The notes beneath the pieces are model-generated. The model did no database searches. It was not told the origin of the DNA and saw only the letters and a list, made by a program, of their open reading frames with translations. 64,000 bases of DNA from Stentor roeselii (lineage: Eukaryota; Ciliophora; Heterotrichea; Heterotrichida; Stentoridae): NCBI GenBank assembly GCA_006503475.1, contig RSEH01000097.1:1-64000 (forward strand), read 5' to 3'. This document shows, piece by piece, positions 48,039-55,489 of the stretch. The translations under genes were made by a program, and so were the position numbers. Positions within the stretch are counted from its first letter, which is position 1. Every line of letters begins with the position of its first letter.

Positions 48039-49412
48039 ATGGATGATTTTACTAAGATTCTACTCTCAGGACTTCCTTCCTCAGTCACTGAAGCCCAAAT
48101 CGTCTTAGAACTAAAAAAATTCGGGGCGATTCAATACGTCCGTCTAAAGAAATCCAAGTCGTCCTGCAACTGCATCGTCAACTTCGCGTCTAAAGACTCT
48201 GCTGAAAACGCGAAAAAATCTCTGAACGGTCGAATTTTATTGAATCGAAGAGTCCAGGTTTACTTCTCTGAGCTGTTCCCAGTTCAAGACACCAGTCGCA
48301 ACCTCTTCGTGAAAAAAATTCCAATCAACTGTGAAATCAGGGAAATCGAAGAAATTTTTCAGTCCTTTGGAAGAATTTTGAACTCGAAGATCGTTTATGA
48401 TGAAAATGGAAACTCTCTTGGATACGGGTTTTTGATGTTTCAATGCAAGGAATCAGTTGAACAGGTCATGATGAATAAAAATGAGTTTTTTATTAACAGA
48501 GTTAAGCTGGAAGTTCAGCAGTTTGTTCCGAAGACTTATAGAATTGTTCAGTCATGCAATGTTTACATTCGTGGATTCCCTGAAAATTACTCGAAGGATG
48601 ACTTGGACTTGAAATTTTCTCAGTTTGGGGAAATTGTGTCGTCGATCACGTGTAAAAAATCGAGTCCTTTTGGATTTATCAGCTTTAAAAATGTTTTAAG
48701 TGCTGAAAAAGCGATTTCTTGTCTTGATGGAAAAGTTTCTGATGGAATTTTGTGGTTTGTTAAAAGAAGTGTCAATAAGGCGGATAGGATTTTGAGTCTT
48801 AAACAGAAGAAAGTGGAAGTGGAGGAAAAATGGAAGAGGCAAAATTTGTATGTTAAGAATTGGCCTCTTGATTTGAATGAAGATCAGCTTAGAGCTGTTT
48901 TTGAGAGGTTTGGAGAAATTGATAGTGTCAAGTTTGTCACTAGGGAATGTCTTACGATGCTTTATTCTTACCCCATGACTGAGATTAAACCCACTGGTCA
49001 AGTTTTCATCTGTTTTTCATCTGAAAAATCAGCCGACTTGGCAATGTTCCAAATGCGTCAAGTGCTAGTCAACAACACAAATCTAAAAATCTTCAGATGG
49101 GTCCCTAAAAACTCCTTGAAAAAGCCAAAATCCAAAAAGATCTCAAATAACAAAGAAAACCTCCACCCAGTTCCTTACTTCAACTCCGAAAAAATGAGAT
49201 CCACGAAGTTAGAAGATCGAAAAAGAGTATTCGGAGAGGCGATTTACCAAGAAATCTTCTGCAAATACGGTAGTCTCACTGGAAAAATCACAGGAATGAT
49301 CATTGAACTTGACGAAAGCGAGTTATTGCCAATGATGTTGAACAAGTTCAAGCTTTATGCGAAGGCGAAGGAGGCTGTTGCGATTTTGAATAATTCACAT
49401 GTAAATAAATGA
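48039..49412 (+). CDS. PABP: Poly(A)-binding protein, divergent (4 RRM + MLLE)
   Basis: 457 residues with four RRMs at about 6-77, 88-160, 172-245 and 268-350 (RNP1-like GYGFLMFQ in RRM2, FGFISFKN in RRM3, GQVFICFSS in RRM4) and a C-terminal MLLE/PABC domain (LTGKITGMIIELDESELLPM). This is the cytoplasmic PABP architecture, but the Pro-rich linker is only about 45 residues and RRM4 has an insertion before RNP1 (MLYSYPMTEIKPTG). Poly(A)-binding proteins control mRNA stability and translation. It is unusually divergent, so likely a secondary paralog. It ends in TGA, evidence that TGA is a true stop here. Divergent from the PI-PLC gene with 64 bp between starts. Confidence 0.88.
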   Translation: MDDFTKILLSGLPSSVTEAQIVLELKKFGAIQYVRLKKSKSSCNCIVNFASKDSAENAKKSLNGRILLNRRVQVYFSELFPVQDTSRNLFVKKIPINCEIREIEEIFQSFGRILNSKIVYDENGNSLGYGFLMFQCKESVEQVMMNKNEFFINRVKLEVQQFVPKTYRIVQSCNVYIRGFPENYSKDDLDLKFSQFGEIVSSITCKKSSPFGFISFKNVLSAEKAISCLDGKVSDGILWFVKRSVNKADRILSLKQKKVEVEEKWKRQNLYVKNWPLDLNEDQLRAVFERFGEIDSVKFVTRECLTMLYSYPMTEIKPTGQVFICFSSEKSADLAMFQMRQVLVNNTNLKIFRWVPKNSLKKPKSKKISNNKENLHPVPYFNSEKMRSTKLEDRKRVFGEAIYQEIFCKYGSLTGKITGMIIELDESELLPMMLNKFKLYAKAKEAVAILNNSHVNK

Positions 49413-49425
49413 GTTCGATGTAAAT

Positions 49426-49665
49426 ATGGGATGCAGTCCGAGTAAAAATTCGTCTGGAATTGTCGAAGTCCGCAGGGATAAACAGTCTGGAAAAAGCACT
49501 GGACAGTCTTTTAAAGAAGATGCCAGTAGTCGAGGCTTCAAAAATATCAGTGCTTCGCTTTTTATGATTAATGAAGTTAACTCGAAATATGAAGACTCTG
49601 CTATGCCTTCGAATATTGGAACTTTGATGACTCCTCAGAAAACTGAAAATTTTAAAGATAATTAA
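49426..49665 (+). CDS. Small predicted N-myristoylated protein
   Basis: 79 residues starting MGCSPSKN, a strong myristoylation/palmitoylation signal. The rest is polar and Ser-rich without a domain. It begins 13 bp after the PABP stop on the same strand. Short and unrecognised, but the acylation motif plus coding-like composition support a real gene. Confidence 0.6.
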   Translation: MGCSPSKNSSGIVEVRRDKQSGKSTGQSFKEDASSRGFKNISASLFMINEVNSKYEDSAMPSNIGTLMTPQKTENFKDN

Positions 49666-49813
49666 GTGAGTAATGTTTTGAATTTGAAACGATTAGTGTG
49701 AATAGAATTATTGAGCTATTAAGTTGATGCTCATTTATAATTTGACCGTTTCCACTATTTAAGACCAGTTCTAAAACCCCTGAAAGTACCACATAACTTA
49801 ATTACATCAAATA

Positions 49814-51013
49814 TTAATCATTGTCCGAATAAATTCCATACAAATCATTGGAATTTATAATAAAAGTGCTACTAGTTGGTGATTCATCAAAGTCCTCACT
49901 AATCGGTGGTTCCGGTTCCCTATTCTCATCCCTTTGAGTCCTTATTTTTTTTTCAACAACTCTTTTTTCCTTTTCCCCCGTTTTATCCTTAAAATAGTTC
50001 CTTTCAGTAGTGACTTCAATCTTGTTAGGTTTTTTAAACAAAGGTTTAGACCTGACAGGAGTGCGACTTTTACTAACAGTTTTTTTTTCCTTCACCGGAG
50101 TTTTCGACTTCGGAATTTTCTGTTTTTTTACCTGAACCAAAGGATAATGTTTATCATAAGAGCTTCTCACATGTTGCAGTAAAGGAGTCTCCAAAGGTAA
50201 AAGTGCAGATCCAAGTTCAACAGCTCTAAAATGCCAACTTTTCGCCTTTTTTACTTCATTTTCATCATCAAGCAGTCTACTTTCAGTCGCTATCAAGTAA
50301 CAAGAAGTGACCATCAAGCAGATCTTCTGCAACATCAAGTCTTTCGAGAACTCAGAAGCGAAAGTTTCACTATTTTTTACTTCAAAGTACTTAAGTGGTT
50401 TGATGTCCAGCAGGTCGTTGATAGTGAAAGAGTAAATCCAGTCAGTGAAATGAAGGACTCCCAAAGACGACCTTTGAATGATTTTAAAGCAATTCGAAGG
50501 AAACTTTGTGATCGAGCCTGATAAAAACGACAGAATTGTTTCAAGAGTCTTTAAGTTACCTTGAAGGGACTCAGAAAGTGTTGAAATGTTGGAAGACATG
50601 ACACAAGCCTGATAAGCTTTTGAGATATAAGAAAAAGCGTTTTTCGCGCATTGGACTGACCTGTCATGTTCCCCTAAATGAGAAAAAATCGCTCCTTGTT
50701 GGATGTAAAGCATTGAAATGTATCGCATGTTGCGGATCTTGTCGATGTCTTGAATCAAGTCACGGGTTTTCGCTACTTTTATCGTCTGTTTCAAGTACTT
50801 TCCACAGTCCGGGTACTCCTCGCCCAGCTGGAAGCACATCGCCAAGTTGTGGAAAACTATCATTTTTAAATCCGACTCGATAGTCGATGAAAGGTCCAAA
50901 CGCTCTTCACAGAGCTTTAGAACATTCAGGCCTTCTTCTACTTCTGATGACTCGATCAAGTCGATGGCTCGTTCGATACGTGAGATGAGTTTCTTGCCTT
51001 TTGAGTCTTCCAT
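49814..51013 (-). CDS. TPR-like helical protein with basic tail
   Basis: 399 residues. About 1-290 are paired helices of TPR type (IDLIESSEVEEGLNVLKLCE, FHNLAMCFQLGEEYPDCGKY, LYIQQGAIFSHLGEHDRSVQ) followed by a Lys/Pro/Ser-rich tail with KSKTPVKEKK and SRTPVRSKP motifs. Such Arg/Lys-S-x-TP patterns are frequent in microtubule-associated proteins and CDK sites. I cannot name a family; a cytoskeletal scaffold is plausible. Confidence 0.68.
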   Translation of the reverse strand: MEDSKGKKLISRIERAIDLIESSEVEEGLNVLKLCEERLDLSSTIESDLKMIVFHNLAMCFQLGEEYPDCGKYLKQTIKVAKTRDLIQDIDKIRNMRYISMLYIQQGAIFSHLGEHDRSVQCAKNAFSYISKAYQACVMSSNISTLSESLQGNLKTLETILSFLSGSITKFPSNCFKIIQRSSLGVLHFTDWIYSFTINDLLDIKPLKYFEVKNSETFASEFSKDLMLQKICLMVTSCYLIATESRLLDDENEVKKAKSWHFRAVELGSALLPLETPLLQHVRSSYDKHYPLVQVKKQKIPKSKTPVKEKKTVSKSRTPVRSKPLFKKPNKIEVTTERNYFKDKTGEKEKRVVEKKIRTQRDENREPEPPISEDFDESPTSSTFIINSNDLYGIYSDND

Positions 51014-51288
51014 TTGTTTAATTGTTTTGAATGTTGGAAATGAAGAATCGAATTTGATTGAGTTTAGAGATTTTTTTAGATTTTGGGAAATCAGGAGGTT
51101 TTTAAGGAAGGGTTTGGTTTAGAGGGGTTTTTTTTAGAAGATTTGGATTTGGGGAAAGGGGTTTTAAGGAGTAGAGAAAAATTTGGGAAGTTGAGGATTT
51201 TTAGGATTTTGATGATTAGAGGTCATAAGAAAGGTTAAAGAATAGTGATTTTGGATTAGCATGTTTTGGGATTACGTATTTAATAATA

Positions 51289-51642
51289 ATGGATCATATT
51301 TATAATAAGTTCAGTGATGAACTTTGGGGAAAAGTCATGGACAAGTTTTATCAGAAAAATTTGGATGACCCGGTTATTGGTTCGCTTTTTGTTGGAAAAG
51401 ACGTGGATCGTATTAAGTTAATGAATAAAAATCTTATTTTTTGTGCTTTGAATCATATCGAAGAATTCACAAAAGATGAAATAAAACAAATTCATTCTGG
51501 GATTAGAATCACTTCACGTCACTTTGAAAGATTTTTAATGAATTTTTTCTTGTCGATGAGATTTTATGAGGTTGGTGATGATGAGCTGGAATTTTTACTT
51601 GTTTTGATTGACTATTATCGAGATGACCTGATAGAAAATTAA
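51289..51642 (+). CDS. Truncated-haemoglobin-like protein
   Basis: 117 residues, the size of 2/2 globins. The pattern DKFYQKNLDDPVIGSLFVGK matches the family's FY-x-vl-x-Dp-x-l-x-x-fF core, and QIHSGIRITSRHFERFLMNF supplies the F-helix His (in IHSGIRIT) followed by the HF motif typical of truncated globins. The Gly-Gly motif after helix E is replaced (ALNHIEEF), so the assignment rests on the core pattern. Such proteins bind haem and O2/NO. The gene is isolated, with about 200-275 bp on either side. Confidence 0.65.
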   Translation: MDHIYNKFSDELWGKVMDKFYQKNLDDPVIGSLFVGKDVDRIKLMNKNLIFCALNHIEEFTKDEIKQIHSGIRITSRHFERFLMNFFLSMRFYEVGDDELEFLLVLIDYYRDDLIEN

Positions 51643-51846
51643 TGGAAGACTATCGTCTTAGAAGTAGAATTTAACCTAATTTCTATCTTTTGAAATAGAG
51701 AAAGAGAAAACCTTTAAAAAATAACCCAATAATCAGAAGTGTCAATTATAATAAATTCAAACAAAATCTTTAAATTTAGTAAAGTTCCTATTGATAAGTC
51801 TTTGAATAACCATTTTATTCATCGGTGAGATAATTTACGTTATTCA

Positions 51847-52149
51847 ATGGAAGTATTAGACACCAAGCCACTCAGCACAATCCAGAAAAAAGAACTTTCA
51901 GACCTCCTCGTTTCATTCCACATCCATAAAAACGACCAGGCCCTTAACAAAATATTTGAAATATACGACCGTAACGGGGATGGTTCGATTTCCGAAAGCG
52001 AGTTTAAAATAACCTTAGAAACAATCGTCCCAGAAGACCTGATTGACGGAAACATCTCAAATATCTTAAGAGAAGCCGATACCAACATGAATGGCGTGAT
52101 AGACTTCGAGGAGTTCAAGAACTTTATGCTAAAAATGAGAAGTATGTAA
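51847..52149 (+). CDS. Small EF-hand protein (two EF hands)
   Basis: 100 residues. Two canonical calcium loops: DRNGDGSISESEF and DTNMNGVIDFEEF, each with acidic or oxygen ligands at positions 1, 3, 5 and 12. The N-terminal 30 residues (SDLLVSFHIHKNDQALNKIF) complete the first EF hand. It resembles half a calmodulin/centrin. Likely a Ca2+ sensor; Stentor-type ciliates use many centrin-like proteins in contractile fibres, but this one lacks the four-hand length. Confidence 0.9.
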   Translation: MEVLDTKPLSTIQKKELSDLLVSFHIHKNDQALNKIFEIYDRNGDGSISESEFKITLETIVPEDLIDGNISNILREADTNMNGVIDFEEFKNFMLKMRSM

Positions 52150-52206
52150 CTCTAAATGGATAATATTTAATGTTTTGCATTATTTTTTTGAACCATTCAA
52201 TAATTA

Positions 52207-53136
52207 CTACTCGATGTTAAAAGTATTTCGTCTTTCATGGCTTTTTAGATGTTTTTTTAAACCTTTTTTTCTAATCTTCAGGTTGCAGAGAGGACATTCC
52301 AGCAAATCATCTGAAAAAAGTTCTAAATTATCTTTCGATTTGGACTTTTGAGACTTTTTACTGAGTTTTTTAAAGGTTTCATGATTTGATAAGCCTTTAG
52401 GGGTATTGATAACTTCGAAGCCATTGGAAAACTTGTTAAAACTGTTGAACTTTTCTTTTATTTCATCTGAATTTGAAGAAGGTTTAAGATTTTGTCCTTT
52501 TTTTCTGGCTTTTTTTGGGCTTAGACTTGAAACCTGGATTTTTTCTCGATATTTTGTTGCAAGATTTGATAGGATTTTTCGTAAAGAGTACTTTGAACCT
52601 GAAGAAGTATTTGATTGAGTTTTTTCTGAAACTGGAGTGCTTTTACTTCTTTTTCCGATTATTGAAGTTCTAGGTTTGGATTTGATGTTTAGTGACTCTC
52701 GAAACTTGTGAAGATCAGGAGTTTTCGAAGTGTAAGGAGAGAAAAATTTGGTTTTTTGGGTAGAGGAAGGATAAAAATTTTCAGTTTGAGGTCCAAATGA
52801 GTTTTTATAGGCTAGGTAATGTGTTTTGGTCAAGTCATGAACATGCTTAAAGTGACTTTTTAAGTTACTACAAAAGACATCACAAGCCAAGCAATGTCCA
52901 GCTTTTTTCCCTTTTTTCGAAATTAAAAGCAGAAAACATTCACTAACTTGAAAAACCGAAGCAAGATAATTAATCTCAACAACCTCAATAAGATTTCTAA
53001 TGATTTTTTTTATATGAGAAATGCACTCAATCTGCTCTGATCCGCAATAATCTTTCTCAACCCTCACTAATTTCAAGTACTTCTCAGCAAAATCAACCCC
53101 AAGTAACAAAATTAATTCAAAAGGCAATCCATTCAT
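52207..53136 (-). CDS. Zinc finger protein with two C2H2-like motifs
   Basis: 309 residues. One finger in the first third (HCLACDVFCSNLKSHFKHVH) and one at the C-terminus (CPLCNLKIRKKGLKKHLKSH). The region between is Ser/Lys-rich and disordered; the N-terminus is helical (FELILLLGVDFAEKYLKLVR). The C-x2-C-x11-12-H-x3-H spacing fits. A nucleic-acid-binding role is likely but the target is unknown. Divergent from the HEI10-like gene with 81 bp between starts. Confidence 0.75.
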   Translation of the reverse strand: MNGLPFELILLLGVDFAEKYLKLVRVEKDYCGSEQIECISHIKKIIRNLIEVVEINYLASVFQVSECFLLLISKKGKKAGHCLACDVFCSNLKSHFKHVHDLTKTHYLAYKNSFGPQTENFYPSSTQKTKFFSPYTSKTPDLHKFRESLNIKSKPRTSIIGKRSKSTPVSEKTQSNTSSGSKYSLRKILSNLATKYREKIQVSSLSPKKARKKGQNLKPSSNSDEIKEKFNSFNKFSNGFEVINTPKGLSNHETFKKLSKKSQKSKSKDNLELFSDDLLECPLCNLKIRKKGLKKHLKSHERRNTFNIE

Positions 53137-53217
53137 TATCCCCCATAGTAAATTTAATTAAAATAAAACAACCCCCTTGATTAAACTTCACTGAGCACCT
53201 CCTCAACATCATAATTC

Positions 53218-53691
53218 ATGGAAAATTTAATCTGCAATGCCAAAAATTGCTCTCAAGTATTGCAAGAAGAGTCTTTCATTTACAGCTGTGGACATATCAT
53301 CTGTGCCTTGCATCTTGATAAAGAAAACACTTGTCCAGTTTGTTTAAGACCTGGCGATTTTTTAACTCTTGACTTTAGTAAAAACTCTAATGAACCTCTT
53401 AAAATTTTAAGAATGATTGGATCTTCACATAAAGAAATACTTTCATCTATTTCTTGTGCTTTAGAATACTGGAATTTTCAACAAAGTTTTAACTTTTATA
53501 AAATAATTTCGGAAAAAGATCAAAAAATTGCGATGCTTGAGGAAAAAGTTCAAGTTTTAAAAAATGAAAATGATGATTTGGCTCAGAAAATTGAGAGTTT
53601 TCATAGGGGATTGAATTCGAAACTTGTCAAAGATGAGACTCCTCTTTTGTTCTGTCCACCTTCTAACAGGAAATTAAAAAAAAACCTTTAA
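53218..53691 (+). CDS. HEI10: HEI10/CCNB1IP1-like meiotic RING protein
   Basis: 157 residues. N-terminal RING: CNAKNCSQVL, then FIYSCGHIICALHL, then CPVC. The segment after it (LKILRMIGSSHKEILSSISC, ALEYWNFQQ) matches the conserved linker of HEI10/CCNB1IP1, which has EIVLDISSRALAFW in the same place, followed by a coiled coil (KDQKIAMLEEKVQVLKNEND). HEI10/Zip3-family proteins are SUMO/ubiquitin ligases that mark crossover sites in meiosis. It is shorter than the animal and plant proteins (about 280-300) and loses most of the disordered tail. Confidence 0.78.
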   Translation: MENLICNAKNCSQVLQEESFIYSCGHIICALHLDKENTCPVCLRPGDFLTLDFSKNSNEPLKILRMIGSSHKEILSSISCALEYWNFQQSFNFYKIISEKDQKIAMLEEKVQVLKNENDDLAQKIESFHRGLNSKLVKDETPLLFCPPSNRKLKKNL

Positions 53692-53714
53692 TCATCATTT
53701 AAGAGAAATATGCA

Positions 53715-54176
53715 TTATAAATTTAATTCTTTTTCTGCTTCCCAACAGCCAAGAAGTTCATCATGTACATTGTCAACCGATATTCTTAGCAGATATGTTC
53801 CGGACGAAATGGCTGAAGGTATCTCGAAGTTGTAATAAAAATAATATGTTTCTCCATCTTCATAAGTACCTGATATATCATACTTTCCTTTATGAGTTTC
53901 ATACCCATTGAAATAGATAAAATATTTAGCCCATTGAATTCTTTCTCTCTCAGAAAATTCAACTGCCGCAGTTATCCTGATTGACTCACCAGCATTCAAA
54001 GAATCATAATCCATAGAAATCTCCAAAACTTCTATGATATAATCTTTTGATTCATCACATTTAGAATAATCATTACTGCTCATAACATAAGTATCTGCAG
54101 TTTGAATCGACATCGACGAGCAAATCAATGAATTAAGAGCAAAACTCATGAAAACCCATCTAAATGAGGTACTCAT
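53715..54176 (-). CDS. Secreted ML-domain (NPC2/MD-2-like) protein
   Basis: 153 residues with a signal peptide (WVFMSFALNSLICSSMS). The beta-sandwich pattern of ML domains is visible: C near residue 40, GESIRITAAVEF, YYFYYNFEIPSAISSGTYLL, and the terminal LGCWEAEKELNL with the second conserved Cys. ML proteins bind sterols or other lipids in lysosomes or outside the cell. A second ML-like gene lies 212 bp upstream on the same strand and shares the Cys-Trp-Glu ending, so the two are probably tandem paralogs. Confidence 0.75.
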   Translation of the reverse strand: MSTSFRWVFMSFALNSLICSSMSIQTADTYVMSSNDYSKCDESKDYIIEVLEISMDYDSLNAGESIRITAAVEFSERERIQWAKYFIYFNGYETHKGKYDISGTYEDGETYYFYYNFEIPSAISSGTYLLRISVDNVHDELLGCWEAEKELNL

Positions 54177-54388
54177 ATTTATTAAAGAACGCTATTCGTT
54201 ACAATTTATATTATACAGCTAAAAATCAATTTTACCTAAACCAAGCCCTAAATATGAATTTATCCAACAAAATATCCATTAATCATCCAATCCTTCATCC
54301 CAAGGAATAAAACCTTCTCTCCACCAACATCACCCAAAAATCTAAAATTCCAAAACTCGATTCAATTGAATTACCTAATCTTATCTAC

Positions 54389-54820
54389 TTAAAGGTTGAA
54401 GCTGACTTCCCAACAGTTGATTTGGGTTCCAGCGGTGTTAACAAGTCCTCCAGTGATAGTGTAAGCTCCTTTAGGTGCAATTGAAGGAACCTGCTGAGAA
54501 TAAGTGAAAGTTCCAGTCTGTCCAGTGGTGAAGCTTCCTGACTGGGGAACGTTCTCCTGGTAGAGAGATCTTCCGTTCAACAAGACGTTGGCGTGGATAG
54601 CTTTGACGGTCTGAGCTGAGTTGAAAGTTCCAACTGAAGTGCTCACTGGTGACGATCCTCTGGTCGGGGGGAAGGGAACAACAGTGAAGCTGGTCACTGT
54701 GTAGGCGTTCACTGAGTTGGCACATTGTTGGCCAACTTGAAGGGAACCCAAAAACTCTTCCATTTGAGGTCCAGCGCTGACTAAGGCGACGACTGCTAAA
54801 ACGAGGAAGAACTTGTTCAT
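54389..54820 (-). CDS. Secreted ML-domain (NPC2-like) protein, probably abundant
   Basis: 143 residues with a clear signal peptide (MNKFFLVLAVVALVSAG). ML features: first Cys (GQQCANS), TSFTVVPFPPTRGS, a central strand pair, QVPSIAPKGAYTITGGLVNT, and the final CWEVSFNL. Sequence and length match NPC2-type lipid-binding proteins. The coding sequence is less AT-rich than most neighbours, which may reflect strong expression (for example a digestive-vacuole protein). Tandem with 53715-54176. Confidence 0.82.
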   Translation of the reverse strand: MNKFFLVLAVVALVSAGPQMEEFLGSLQVGQQCANSVNAYTVTSFTVVPFPPTRGSSPVSTSVGTFNSAQTVKAIHANVLLNGRSLYQENVPQSGSFTTGQTGTFTYSQQVPSIAPKGAYTITGGLVNTAGTQINCWEVSFNL

Positions 54821-55489
54821 TTTTATTATTTCACCATGTTTACTTGAAGTATGGAATTTTAGAATGGATTTTATACAATTTTTAAGAATTAGGATTTTGG
54901 AGGTTTTTTTGGGATTTAGGAGAATTTTTTGGAATTGTGGTGTAGTAGAGCGGTTTTGGAGGGTTGGTTGAAGATTATTTTTGATTTAGGGAGAGAGATT
55001 GAATAGGTTGGTTGAAATAGCTTTTCTAGAATGGCTTTAGTTGATGTTTGGTATTTTTCAACAGGGATAGGAAATAGATCAGTAGGTTAAAGATCTGGAA
55101 GAAGCCGAAAAAGATGATGTTTATTTTGTAGAGATTAGAATTGAGTGCTGTATTTCGAACCTGCTTAAGAATTGGATTTTTAAAGACTTTTTGGTTAGAT
55201 TCAAGGAATATAACTGATTGAAGGGTGATTTTATTAAGAGTAATGAGGGATTAATTGATTTCAGGACTCAATTCATTCGATAATCGTAAAACTAAGAACC
55301 TTTTTAACTAGCAGGAAATAAGCAAACCTAAATTATGTAGTTTCTAATTAAGAACCATAAAAGAATCAAATAAAGAAATAATCGACTCATCATCATCTTA
55401 ATATCTCAAACAAAACACAGGTAGACTAATAACCATGATGTGGAGTCTTACACGGTCTTTTATGTCTCAAAGTTCTCCATAATCAAAAA
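54821..55489. other. 0.67-kb divergent intergenic region
   Basis: Spacer between the NPC2-like gene and the coiled-coil gene. A 15-codon upstream frame (from ATG 55435) precedes the latter's ATG. No gene or repeat is supported. Confidence 0.55.

Noticed and set aside
55435-55482. 15-codon upstream frame before the coiled-coil gene
   Set aside because: Too short to support as a gene; no intron joins it to the main frame. It could be an upstream regulatory frame but nothing shows this.
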